From: Plecoglossus altivelis
Lineage: Eukaryota > Chordata > Actinopteri > Osmeriformes > Plecoglossidae
Reading direction: 5' to 3'
Length of the DNA: 64,000 nt
NCBI GenBank assembly: GCA_036571765.1
Contig: BROE01000006.1
Span: forward strand, 16,763,211-16,827,210
The translations under genes and the position numbers were made by a program. Below the pieces are notes generated by a model. It had not been told where the DNA came from, ran no database searches, and saw only the letters and a list, made by a program, of their open reading frames with translations. Below, piece by piece: positions 45,780 to 56,884 of the stretch; position 1 is the first letter of the stretch; each line of letters opens with the position of its first letter.

Positions 45780-46411
45780 TTTAAGCCTGTACAAACAAAA
45801 CTTGTCAACAAGTAGATGAATAATAATCAAGTTTTTTCCTAAATATACTATTGATAAATATATTACAGTTAGTTGTGACATCAGGAACTGATAAAATATA
45901 TCTTTGAAATAAAGCTGGTATACAACAATTGTAATGAGGAAGCAAACAGAAACATATTTTCCCTGTTGGAGAGTCAACAGAATTAAGCAAGGGTAGGTCA
46001 AGTAGGTGATTACTGTTGTAGTTACATAGTAACATAAAATTGAGGTCACTAAAGATATAATGAGGGATGAAATCCGAATTTAATTTATCCTCTAAGTCTT
46101 AGTAAAAGTATAAAAATACGTCACTTCCGTTAATATGGTGACTACTTCCTCCGCGCCCTTTTTGAATTTGTTTTGTGTAACAAAGCAATAATCCCTTCAA
46201 GTAAAGAAGAGGTTGTCACGAAAATCAAACAGTTAAGCGTTTTGGCAAGTAAAACCTAACCATCCCTTTTTATATGGCAAGTCATTTGGGATTTATCAAC
46301 CAGTTTTGTTTTTGTATTCCGAATTTTTAGACATTTACTAACAGAGCTTCCTGATTTACTTGGATAAAGTAAATAACCAATTCGGGGTTTCACTGAGAGC
46401 TAGCTACCAGC
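45780..46411 (+). promoter_or_regulatory. gcna: gcna upstream region
   Basis: 630 bp between the Rex3 remnant and the gcna start codon. No clear TATA box. A GC-richer patch with ACTTCCGTTAATATGG and CTTCCTCCGCGCCC lies at 46125-46160 and could serve as a TATA-less core (an ETS-like CTTCCG at 46127). This is positional inference. Confidence 0.35.
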
Positions 46412-49400
46412 ATGGATAGAGATACCCAAATGTTACTTAAAAAAAATGCTAACAAAATGGGATGGACGGAGAAAGGATTGGAGATATATGAAGAAAAGGT
46501 ATGTTTTGTTTTGAGTCATTCGAACATAAGTCGTCTGTTCGCAGACATAAAAACAAGTATGTAACCTTCCAATGAATACATTTTTAGCTGAGTTCCTTCT
46601 GAAATAAAGACACAAATGAACATAAGGTGGAACAGAATGTTTTACCAGTGGTTTATACACCCCCGGACAGCTTCGAAGGAGTATCAGTAAGACCCGCCGT
46701 CTGGCAACATGCCAGACCCCGGCTGACTTGCATTCCCCAGTTAGACGTATCCTGTCGGACAGCGCAAATGACACTTTTGGGAAGCACTACCAGAGAAACC
46801 AAGCCTCCCATACCAACACCATAGACTACAGGGATAAAGTCCAGCTTGAGTCAAGCGAAGATGACTTTGATCAGTGTGAGTTTGAAATGAGGCAAAAGAA
46901 AAACATGCGTTAACATCAGACTACACATGTTGGTAGGTTAGTAAAGTTTAAATGTACGATCTTTTCTGAAGTTCTGATGGAGAATGCTACTTCAAAAGAA
47001 GCTTTAAGAAAACACAAGAGAGCTGCCAAGAAAGAGAGGTATAAGAAAGACTAAAGATACTTCACAAATAATACATTTTACTCAGTGTCGTAAGTAATCT
47101 TAAATTGTGTATTCTCTCAGTGTTTCTGTTGTGATTAGCTCAGACAGTGAGGACTGTTTTGAGGCCTGTAAGTCATCTTTTATTAAAATATATTTTTTAA
47201 TGGAGTTTGATTTCATGCATTTTGTTTTAAGCTCAGCATAAATGTGTTGTTTTTTCCTTCCTGTTCATGACAGTTTTAAACCGTATGACACCAACACCAA
47301 AGGCCAAACCTAAGACCACAGCCAAGAATGAGGGTGAAGACAGGTATAGTGTGACTTTTAACATTACTAACAATACACCAGTGCTGCAAAATCTCGTTAA
47401 ACTTTTTCATTTTGTTGAGTGTTAAAATTAACATAATTCCTTGGTTCTCCCCTCAGTTTAAAAAACATAATTAATGATGACTTTTCTTCTGACGATGACA
47501 ATATCTTTGAGAAGAAAACCTCTGCCTGCAAAGGTAAGGTTCATGACTTGCATAATACTGTATTTGTAGGGTGTTAGGATATATAAATGCTGCTAGTTCT
47601 GAAAAATATGCTCTTTTCACAAGAAAGTAAACAAGCACTCATCACTAGTGATTGAACTTTTTACTTTACTCTTTTTCGTTCACCAGTATACAAGACTCCC
47701 AAGACCAATGTTTCCCAACCCCCAGTCAGAAAACCCCTGACCAAATGCGACTCCCCAGTCTTCCTTGGTGACAGCGATGATGATGGTATTGTCTCTAAGA
47801 GCACCTGGAGGAGCCATCATCCTCCACATCGTCCCTCATCACGCAACAAAACTGTCAATATTCTGGAAGACATTTCTCCTTCACCCTCTCAGTCTTCTTC
47901 ATCTTTTCTGCCAGCTTTCCTAGCTCCTACTCCCTCTTTTCCCTCCTCTCTCCTTTTGGCCCAATCTCAGCAGACACACTCTGCCCTCCCTCGGCGAACA
48001 TACTCTGTCCCACCCAAGCTGGAAGACTCTGTCAGCTCAGAGGAGGAGTTCCTCTCCTTACTCGACAGAGTAAGGAAGAACAGCATGGTTGGCAGCAAGA
48101 CTCCTACACCAAAAAACAGTACAGGTACCAAGCTCACACCTTTCTGCAAAGGTTTATTAGTTTTTGAACAGTCACTCATTTATACACGTTTATAGGAGAC
48201 CTGAGTGTATTGGACAGGTTTAAATAAGTAGAGTTGATAGTCCATTTTTTCATTTGGATTCTCTTTCCCATTTAATAATTTGATACTTTATCCCATGGTG
48301 GAGGTGAAGGATCAAGTCATGGGCTTTATGCCCCTGCTCCTACTACAGCACCTTCTGTCTCAACACCGTCCACAAATGGACAGAAAGGGGCAGGCCCTCT
48401 ATCTGGAGCAAGAATGCCAATACATATGAAACCCTCAGTGCCGCCACAACCCACAGTCACACAGACGGAGCCCAGACCCAGGACATTCAGCAGCAGGTAC
48501 TAGGATGGTGGGAAGGTGGGAAGTTTAATTCAGAAAATATGACAATAGGTGCTCCTCAAAAACATTACTTAAACATTCTGACTTTGTCCCCTCACCCAAG
48601 ACAAGGGATGTGTAGGACTCCTGGTTGTTTCCTTCAGTCCCTATCCACCTACACAGTTGGCTTCAAGCAAACCAAGGAAAACCTCACAGCTAGACTCTTT
48701 CAACTGTACAACACCAGTGTATTTGAGAGCAAGGTCAGCAGGACACCCACTCTCAAATTCTTTATAGTAAGTCTATTTCCACATTGTCTGTAAAGCTCTG
48801 ATCCTCCTTCAGCTGCCTGCTGGCATGTCTGTCAGCTGGAACAAGAAGATGAGGAAGACTGCTGGATATTGCATCACTGGACAGGATAAGGTGGGAGGGA
48901 ACCGCTACGCACGAATCGAACTCTCTGAAAAAGTTTGTGACTCTGCAGGTAACCCAACACAGGCTGTAGATAGTCACTTTTATTCTGTCTTGGCTAAATT
49001 CCTCTGTCCCTCCTTCTCTTCAGACACTTACATTGTTTTTCCCTCGTCTCTATAATGATCTTCTCTATTTCCTGATTATCATTTCTCACTAGACCGCCTT
49101 AGGGACACCCTGGTACACGAATTGTGCCATGCAGCCACCTGGCTAATCAATGGCGTTCGAGATGGCCATGGACCCTTCTGGAAACTGTACGCCAGCAAGG
49201 CCACGGTGGCCCACCCAGAGCTACCCATGGTGACTCGCTGTCACAGCTATGACATCAACTACAAGTACAAGTACCAGTGCAGGCGCTGCAAGAACACGTA
49301 AGTTATGGGTCCAAATAGTTCTGGATACTTCCAAGTGGACCTGGTTATTTCAACATCACCCTGTATACGTGGATAGTGTACATCAATATCTAACTGGCCT

Positions 49401-49778
49401 TAGATTTATTTAATTATTCTAATGAAATATACACTACACCAGAATTTTGTATGAAGTGTCCTTTATATAGTCTTTTTTGTTAACGCACAACATTTTCAAC
49501 TCTACACCCGTAAACTCTGATCTTTCTGTGATCTTCACAGGATTGGGCGCCATTCCAAATCTCTAGATACTGAGAGATTCATATGTGCCCTCTGCACAGG
49601 GCCATTGGTCCTTCTGGTTTCCTCTGACAGAAAGCCCCGTGCACCCACACCTTTTGCAAGTTTTGTCAAAGAAAACTATGCAAGCATACGCCAGGAGCTG
49701 TCGGGACAGAGCCATGCTAGCGTGATGCGTAAACTCAGTGCTGACTTTGCCACCAAGACTAGCCTTAGCCAGAGCTGA
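46412..49778 (+). CDS. gcna: Germ cell nuclear acidic peptidase (SprT-like metalloprotease), 12 exons
   Basis: Exons: 46412-46498, 46671-46875, 46972-47038, 47121-47167, 47274-47343, 47457-47533, 47687-48124, 48304(or 48310)-48496, 48616-48733, 48813-48948, 49093-49297, 49541-49778. All borders are AG/GT, phases agree, and the total is 1881 bp (626 codons plus stop). The N-terminal two thirds is disordered and Ser/Asp-rich (LESSEDDFDQ, NDDFSSDDDN), with VVISSDSED at 47128-47154, a SUMO-interacting-motif type. The C-terminal third is SprT: VGFKQTKENLTARLFQLYN, WNKKMRKTAGYC, then the zinc site HELCH at 49116-49130 followed by AATWLINGVRDGHGPFWK. A zinc ribbon follows, with CRRC at 49278-49289 and CALC at 49584-49595. 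The family clears DNA-protein crosslinks in germ cells. The C-terminal exons are certain; exons 1-3 are phase-consistent inference. Confidence 0.92.
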
Positions 49779-50425
49779 TATTCAAGCAAAGGCCTGGTTC
49801 CATCTTCTGCTATTCATGCACTTACTTAGATCTGAGAAGGTCTGAAAAGTTAATATAATATGTTGATACTTTAACGTAACAATATTCATACTCCTCAGGT
49901 TGGGTCTGTCAACTGCTCAGCCCTCAGCAGAAACTGCTAATGCAATTGTGTTCCTGTTGAGGCCTGAGCAGTTGACTGCCAGGACCTCACTGTTTGAGAA
50001 ACAATCAAGGTTTATTGTGCCATATGTTTTCTTAATAACCTCCAATTTATCCTGCTGAAGTAAGATCTTCTGGAGATGATGTGATGGTCCATACCTTGCC
50101 ATACATCTTACCTCTACGCTGGACCCTCACTGCACCCTCTTTCTATGAATACGTATGTCAGGCCCCGAGGCTGTAGACCGAACTAATAATGGAAAGCTGT
50201 CCTTGTATGTACCAATTGCAATAGTATGGTCAGAACTTGTGTCAGAACTGCTCAATTACCACAAAATGAGATTGTGTTTTTGTAGGACCATTAAATTGTG
50301 TCTTTTGAGAATGGTAACAGCAGTTTTACTCTGCTGAAATGGTATCTTATTTGTTTGTTTGTTGAAATGTTTCTTATCTTTCATGTATGTTCTGTGATTT
50401 TGAATAAAGTATGATCTTTATTTTG
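49779..50425 (+). other. gcna: gcna 3' UTR with poly(A) signal
   Basis: After the TGA at 49776-49778, AT-rich untranslated sequence runs to AATAAA at 50403-50408 followed by TATGATCTTTATTTTG, a T-rich downstream element. Transcript end expected about 50420-50430. Frames inside (49917-50102 and 50155-50337) have no known motif. Confidence 0.7.
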
Positions 50426-50429
50426 CTAA

Positions 50430-50769
50430 TTGTTAATTTTACAATAGAAACATGCAGTAGAAAGTTTGTGTTTACAAATGCCTGCATCAGTATAGAACCT
50501 TACCGTCAAACAAAATTATATCAGCTATGACCCAGGTCAGTCTACTGACCAAGGTAATTCTTGATAACGTTTGAAACAAATGGCTGTATCAACTTGTGTT
50601 CTTTAGATTGGAACCAAACTCGGGCACCAAATGTTGGTTGGTTACAACTTTTATCATCTACCATGTCCAAGCCAAGGAAATCCCTGGGCAGGCTGAAAAC
50701 TGGGCCCAGGGCAAACCCTATGACAAGTGATTGATGGGAATTGCTGATTGGGAATCAAACTTAATGTAA
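50430..50769. other. No supported gene
   Basis: Short unique-looking stretch between the gcna end and a Rex3 fragment. Confidence 0.4.
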
Positions 50770-51232
50770 CTGATGTAAAAAAATCATCTGTTGTTCGGCC
50801 CATAGGCCGACACAACAGTGAGAGACCTGTCCCCAGCTTGAAGGCGCAGGGATACAACCCTCTCGTTCCCTGGGGTAAACTCCAGCCTGCCACCTCTCCC
50901 CGTGGGCAACGCCAGAGAAATTCTAGCCTCTCAAGTATAAAAGATCTGGAACCCAAATATGGAGGCAAGGCCGACTATCTAGCCGGTAATGCTCGACCTC
51001 CCACACAAGCTCAGGCTTCTTCCCCACCAGCGAGGTGACATTCCATGTCCCCAGTGCTAGACACTGCGCATAGCTTCGGTCGTCCAGGCACCTGCCCCTG
51101 ACCACTGCCCAAAACACACTGCATCGCCCCCTTACGGTCCTTCCAGTGGGTGGTGGGCCTGGGGGAAGGTGGTCCCATGTTGCCTTTTCGGGCTGTACCC
51201 GGGCTGTCCCATGGGCAAAAACCCGGCCACTA
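50770..51232 (-). mobile_element. Rex3 leader and endonuclease start, minus strand
   Basis: From 51232 down: GGCCGGGTTTTTGCCCATGG, then CCAGGCCCACCACCCACTGG and GGACCGTAAGGGGGCGATGC. The coding LALGTWNVTSLVGKKPELVW and EVEHYRLD begins near 51058. The GVAHGERWRAG-equivalent and ALKLGTGLSLLCR-type text run to about 50790. 3' truncated with frame damage. Confidence 0.8.
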
Positions 51233-51890
51233 AGCCGGAATCAATATAGCAAACTGCCACAATTGAAAGCATGTAGTAACAAATAATAACATGGTTTAAA
51301 TGTAAGACAGCAACATTTTCTCTCATTCAGAAATCCTGTATTCAGTGGTCTTATCCAGTGCTACTTCATCCAGTGGTCTGATATCCACTTCCAAGGCACT
51401 TGGCCTCCTTTTTAACTCATGTCAACAGTAATAGCAATACCAGGCTGCATGTGCCATAGAAACACACATAAACAGTCTAAAACACACAAAGTCTTGGAGT
51501 CTGGCATTGCAGAGCTGCCAACTCTCACACATTGGCCATGAGGTACACGTATTTGATTGGATATGCACGCTGTGGAACCAATCGAATGTGTGTGAGTTGG
51601 CAGCTCTGCATTGTTACTGCAGTTGATGCCAGGCGGGTTGATTTGGATGAAGCCCTTGCTGTTGATAATGGCAAATATGCAGCACACACCATTACAAATG
51701 CACTGTATAAACCATGCGTAAATTGTGTTGGCCAAACAGTATGCTTCTGTTTGACTGCACCATTCCAATGATATGCAATCTATACAGTATAATGTCTGTA
51801 TTTCATACTAGGGAAGTTGTCTGGCTACCCATCTATCTAATGTTACAACTCTGAATAAAAATAAACATTATTTGAGCTAGACATATGTCC
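51233..51890. other. Non-coding stretch holding a long hairpin
   Basis: No gene recognised. The two overlapping frames at 51412-51771 lie across the palindrome described at 51508-51610 and are not convincing. Confidence 0.45.
51508..51610. repeat. MITE-like hairpin, 26-bp arms with 25 matches
   Basis: The arm 51508-51533 (TGCAGAGCTGCCAACTCTCA then CACATT) pairs with 51585-51610, with one mismatch and a 51-nt loop. The loop has a second short pair (GATTGG at 51555-51560 with CCAATC at 51578-51583). Probably the remains of a non-autonomous DNA transposon. If transcribed it would fold into a stem of miRNA-precursor size. Confidence 0.85.
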
Positions 51891-51898
51891 AAATTCCC

Positions 51899-52480
51899 CT
51901 CCTTGAACCGCCACCTTAACGTGGTGGAGGGGTTTGAGTGCTTGAATGATCCCGGGAGCTATGTCGGGGCAATAAGCCCCTGGTAGAGTCTCCCAATGCA
52001 AAACTGGTCCTAGGTGACTTGCCAGACTAAGTGCGGTTCACTAAAAACCCCTATGACGACAAAAAAAAAAATCGCTACGTCGCCCGGATCAGCGTTACCG
52101 GGGGCCCACCCTGGAGCCAGGCCTAGAGTGAGTGCTCGCAGGCGAGCGCGGTGCGGCTTTGGCCCATGGGACCCGGCCGGGTATAGCCTGAAACGTGGGA
52201 CCACCTTGCTGCAGGTCCACCACTCACAGGAAGGGCCTTAGGGGGCAGGTGCAGTGTGTTTTGCGCATTGGTCAGAGGCAGGTGCCTGGACGACTGAGGC
52301 CATGCACACAGTATCTAGCGCTGGGGACATGGAAATGTCACCTCGCTGGCAGAAAAGGAGCCCGAGCTTGTGCAAGAGGTAGAGCGTTACCGGCTAGATT
52401 ATTAGCGCGCCTCACCTCAGCCACAGCCTGGGTTCTGTCCATTATCCTCGAGAGAGAATGGACTCTACATTTAGCACAGC
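51899..52480 (+). mobile_element. Rex3 leader and endonuclease start
   Basis: CCTCCTTGAACCGCCACCTT, then GGGAGCTATGTCGGGGCAAT with the short original hairpin GGGGC-AATAA-GCCCC at 51966-51980. GCCCATGGGACCCGGCCGGG follows, then the coding LALGTWKCHLAGRKGARACA in shifted frame near 52315. Uninterrupted here, so it is a useful reference for the broken copies. Confidence 0.85.
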
Positions 52481-53023
52481 CAGGCCCCTAAGGGTGTATG
52501 GTTCGGGGGGCACAGGATTTTATCTCTGCTATTCGCGGATGTTGTTGTCCTGATGGCTCCATTGGACCGCGACCTACAGCATGCACTAGAGGGGTTTGCT
52601 TTTCCGGAGTGTGAATGCAGTCCGGTGAAATTCAGCACCTCGAAATCTGAGGCCATGTTTCTCGACCGGAAGAAGGTGGCTTGCTCCCTCCGGGTGTGTG
52701 GGGAGCCCTTGCTTCAAGTGAGGAGTTCAAGTATCTCGGGCTCTTGTTCACGAGTGAGAGAAGGACAGAACGTGAGATTAACAGGCGGATCGGTCATCTC
52801 TCTCTAGTGATTGCTCTCTGTATCGTTCCGTCGTGGTGAAGAAGGAGCTGAGCCGGAAGGCAAAGCTCTCAATTTACCGGTCTATCTACGTTCCTACTCT
52901 CACCTATGGTCATGAACTTTGGGTAATGACCGAAAGGACGAGATCGCGGATACAAGCGGTCGAAATGAGTTTTCTCCGCAGGGTGGCTGGGCGCTCCCTT
53001 AGAGATAAGGTGAGGAGCACCCC
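52481..53023 (+). mobile_element. Rex3 RT C-terminal part joined by internal deletion
   Basis: Directly after the leader part the reading jumps to RT: SLLFADVVVL (catalytic FADD changed to FADV), LDRDLQHALEGFAFPE, STSKSEAMFLDRKKVACSLR, LSRKAKLSIYRSIYVPTLTY, GHELWVMTERTRSRIQAVEM and SFLRRVAGRSLRDKVRSTPF. Ends at about 53023. About 2 kb of endonuclease and RT is missing between 52480 and this part. Confidence 0.82.
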
Positions 53024-54770
53024 CTTTGGTCTCAAGGTGACCAGGGTTTATGTGACAGTTTCTAATGTTGGGCAGTTTCACCACGCCAAATTTTGTATCT
53101 TTTTAAGGTTGTTGTATAGGGTCTGCTACTGACTCCCATGGAACAAAGATAATAATAAATATAGCTGCAGGTAGCAAGGGGCAGATTTCTCCTCAACATT
53201 CCAAACTATTATGAAATTGAAATGTTGTTTCAAATGCACGCTGCAAGTTTGGTGTGAATACATCAAAAATGTGCTGATATACCACCCAACTTCCTGTTTG
53301 GCGGCTGTGCAGCTACATTTTATTGGCTGTACTGGGCAAAAGGTTTCAAAAATAAAAATCTGAGGGATAACATTTGTAAGGCTTGGTCTGAAGACATTGT
53401 CTGCAAGATTTTATGAAGACTGAACAACATTTGTAGGAAGAGTAGAGAAAAGCACATTTTGAAATAAATTTAAAATGGTGGCTGCATTGAATTGGCTGGT
53501 GTTGGCCAGTTTGATTGCACATGGGAGACCAAAGTTCTAATCCGGGTTATGGGAGTATCCATCATCCATTGCAAATCCATAGGCAAGATCCTTGGCTCAC
53601 CACTCCTTGCGTCATGAAAGAGTTTAAATTTCAAGACATACCAGAGGCATAAAAGAACCTTGATGAAACATGGATTCTGACTCAGGAATGGTGCCATCAT
53701 TAGTCACCTCCTCAACATGGATGATATGTACGCCAAGTGTGGAAACATTGCCTTACTGACCTATAGCAATGCCATTCGGACTTGAGAAGAGAGGGAGAGC
53801 AGTCCATAGAAGGTGTCTCACTCCTTGAAGGCGCAATAGCAGACATTGAGGAGAGCTACAAGTACCTTGGAATCTCACAAGCAAATCACAAACTCGAAGA
53901 GGCCACAAGAAATGCAGCAACTACAAAATACTAAAAATTTGTAAGGCAAGTCCTAAGGAGTCAACTCAATAGCAGGAACAAGGTCCAGGCACTTCACAGT
54001 CATCAGATACTCTGCTGGAATAAAAAGGCCAAAGAAAGAGGTACAGACCACACATGTAAAAACAGGGAAAGTCCTCTCCATGCATGGAGGGTTCCACCTC
54101 AAATCCAGCACCCTGAGACTAAAAGTTTGGTAAATATATGAAATATTTTCTGAGATATGAGCCAAGTTCCTGTTTGGCTACTCTGCAGCTGAATTTGATA
54201 GGCTGTAATGGACAAATGGTTTTGAAATTCAAATATCCATGTGATCATTGTTGTGAGGCTTGGTCTAAATCTGCGTAATTTGGTATGGTATTTGGTCTTA
54301 CTACTATGGAAGATTTGACGTGAACACATTTACTCTCTTTTTTAAACTCTGTTCTAAATGGACCATAGCAATCCACTGGACAGTGTGGTCACACACACGT
54401 CTCTGTTCATTACATTTTTTTTGTATCATCCAAAATCAAACGTAATTGTGTCCTTTTTTCTATACCTCTCTGTCTCTGAAGGATACACCAACAGAGTTTT
54501 GTCATGTATTGACAGGGGTTGTTTGTATTATGCATGGCCAGGCAACAAAAGTAGAACTGACATGTTTTAATATGCAGAAAAAAGCTTGCACCAGAACAAC
54601 CTTAATCTGTCTCCATAATGATGCATTGATTGGTGGTTACATTATACAGAGTCAGAAAATACTGTGATATTTTAATCTATTTTGGGGAGGGGAGGCAGAG
54701 AATGGAATCCGTGAGACAGTTGGAAATTGAATTATTCCATTCTGAAATCAATTATATGTATTATAGCTAA
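53024..54770. repeat. Dispersed-repeat-rich DNA
   Basis: Contains phrases shared with 58000-58120 and 58690-58800: CCAACTTCCTGTTTGGCGGC (53286), GCCAAGTTCCTGTTTGGCTA (54161) and the like, each followed by a GCTGAATTTGATAGGCTG-like segment. They mark several pieces of one fish repeat family that I cannot name. No coding. The part 53490-54100 shows nothing recognisable. Confidence 0.5.
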
Positions 54771-54995
54771 GTAGGTGGGTATACATACCACCCCCTCCCC
54801 CAGTACTATGTATATTTCACTTACTATAGTTATATTACCCCCATCTGAACAGCTAGTGCCCACTTTTTAAATCTCATTTGACCTTATACTATATTTTATA
54901 TACCTTTATTATGTTCCATATATGTTCTATGTTTGCACTTTCCTGCCACAGTAAATTCTGTGTTTGTATATCTTGCACAGCGAATAAAACAGATT
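54770..54995 (+). mobile_element. LINE 3' UTR fragment with TCTGAT tail
   Basis: Same 3' end as 5928-6160 and 61195-61420: TTACTATAGTTATATTACCC, GTTTGCACTTTCCTGCCACA, TATATCTTGCACAGCGAATA and the CAGATTCTGATTCT tail. 5'-truncated, non-coding. Confidence 0.85.
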
Positions 54996-54999
54996 CTGA

Positions 55000-55544
55000 T
55001 TCTACCTGTCAAACTTTATTATGCACAATTTCCCCCCGTGAAAAGGAGCAACATATCATAAAGAGGATTTAACTGGATTCTACTGTTATTTTATTTCACC
55101 AATTATAAAGATAAAAAAGTTTAAAAAACAGGAATCTCACTTGGGCTTTGACCTTAAACGGTCTAAGAAAACTGTAGACAGTTGATAAGGTGAACCTCCT
55201 CTGTCGGGAGCAAACCTATTGTTATTTTTTGGTTTTATTATTATTAGGATTCCTATTAACCTATTGTTATTGTTAGTTGTATTGGTGGCCAAGTAGCGAA
55301 ACTGCAGAGCCACTTAAGAGTTTCTACCTTTTCTTTTTCTTTCTGAATCTTCTTTTCCCATTGGAGTCTAAGGCAGCCCCTAGAACCGTATGGCAAAAAG
55401 TTGTGACATTTGAAACACTCAATAAGGACAGTCCCTTCTTTATTTACACCAAGTTTAATGTCTCTCATTGGAGCACTCTAGTACCACCAAGGGGTTAATG
55501 TTGGACAAATATTTACACATGAAACCTTTGAATCCATCCATCCA
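55000..55544. other. AT-rich DNA with part of a dispersed repeat
   Basis: The stretch 55190-55410 (TTATTATTAGGATTCCTATT, CATTGGAGTCTAAGGCAGCC) matches 58195-58300 in type (TTATTAGGACTCCTCCGG, CATTGGAGTGAAAGGCAGCC). No gene. Confidence 0.45.
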
Positions 55545-56882
55545 GTTTCTTCTGCTTATCCGGGGCCGAGTCGCTGGGGCAGCTGAGCAGGGAGGCTCAG
55601 ACCTCTTTCTCCACACACACTTCCTCCAGCTCCACTGGGGGATCCCGAGGCGTGCCCAGGCCAGCCGAGAGACATAGTCCATAGTCCCTCCAGTCCTGGG
55701 TCCCTCACGGGGCCACCTCTCAGTGGGACATGCCCGGAACACCTCCCAAGGGAAGCGTCCAGGAGGAGAAGCTTGAGAGGAGCCACCTCAGCTGGCTCTA
55801 GGTGAGAGTAGGAACGTAGATCGACCTTCTTCATCACAACAGTCTGATATAGAGACTGCATTACTGCAACCGCTGCACCGATCCACCTTTCAATCTCTCT
55901 TTCTGTCCTTCCCTCACTTGTGAACAAGACCCCGAGATATTTGAACTCCTCCACTTGAGGCAAGGACTCTCCACCCACCTGAAGGAAGCAAGCCACCTTT
56001 TCTGGTCAAGAACCATGGCCTCAGATGTGGAGGTGCTAACCACTGCAACCGCCTGCAAACCACTCCAGTGCACATTGCAGATCCTGGTCTGATGAAGCAA
56101 TCAGGAGAAAATCACCTGCAAATAGTAGAGATGAGATCCTGTGCTTCTCGAACAAGACACCCTCTGGCCCCTGACTGTGCCTAGAAATTCTGTCCATGAA
56201 AACAATGAACAGAACTGGTGACAAAGGGTAGTCCTGGCGGAGTCCAACATTCACCGGGAGCAAGTCCGACTTACTACCGGCAATGCAAACACGGCTCCTG
56301 CTCCGGTCATACAGGGACTAGATGGCCCTAAGTAATTGGCCCCGGACCCGTACTCCCGGCAAACTCCCCACAGGACATTACGAGGGACATGGTCGAATGC
56401 CTTCTCCAGATCCATAAGGCACATGTGAACTGGTTGGGCAAACTCCCATGAACCCTTAAGCATCTGATGTAGAGTATAGAGCTAGCCCAGTGTTCTGCGA
56501 CCAGGATGAAAACCACACTGCTCCTCCTGAATCCGAGGTTTGACTATTGGTGGGATTCTCCTCTCTAGTAGCCTGGCGTAGACCTTACCGGGGAGGCTGA
56601 GGAGTGTGATCCCCCTGTAGTTGGAACACACCCTCCGGCCCCCCTTCTTAAGTTGGGGGACCACCAGCCCTGTTTGCCTGTCCCAAGCCGCCACGCAATG
56701 TTGCAGAGACGTGTCTGCCACGACAGCCCTAAATCATCCAACGACTTAAGATACTAAGGACGGATATCATCTACCCCTGGGGCCTTGCCACCGAGGAGCC
56801 CACCGACCACCTCGCTGACTTCAGCCTGGGTGATTGATGAGTCCGCCTCCGGGTCCCCAACCTCTGCTTCGTCCTGTAGGAC
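55545..56882 (-). mobile_element. Rex3 (RTE) RT part, minus strand
   Basis: From 56882 down: DSSITQAEVSEVVGGLLGGK (56840-56780), CSNYRGITLLSLPGKVYARL, EEQCGFHPGRRTLG, WEFAQPVHMCLMDLEKAFDH, RQDYPLSPVLFIVFMDRISR and HRISSLLFAGDFLL (catalytic FADD as FAGD). STSTSEAMVLDQKRW, EFKYLGVLFTSEGRTEREIE and MDYVSRLAWARLGIPQ follow, with the last residues RLGPG at 55556. Stops and shifts are present, and the first catalytic Asp is Gly. Its leader lies at 57661-57895, separated by a hAT fragment; the endonuclease is absent. Confidence 0.85.
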
Positions 56883-56884
56883 TA

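Noticed and set aside
45621..45815. Frame containing CHAATW as a second gcna copy or gcna-Rex3 fusion gene
   Set aside because: Only 20 bases match gcna; the rest is Rex3 and unrelated DNA, so it is not a gene.
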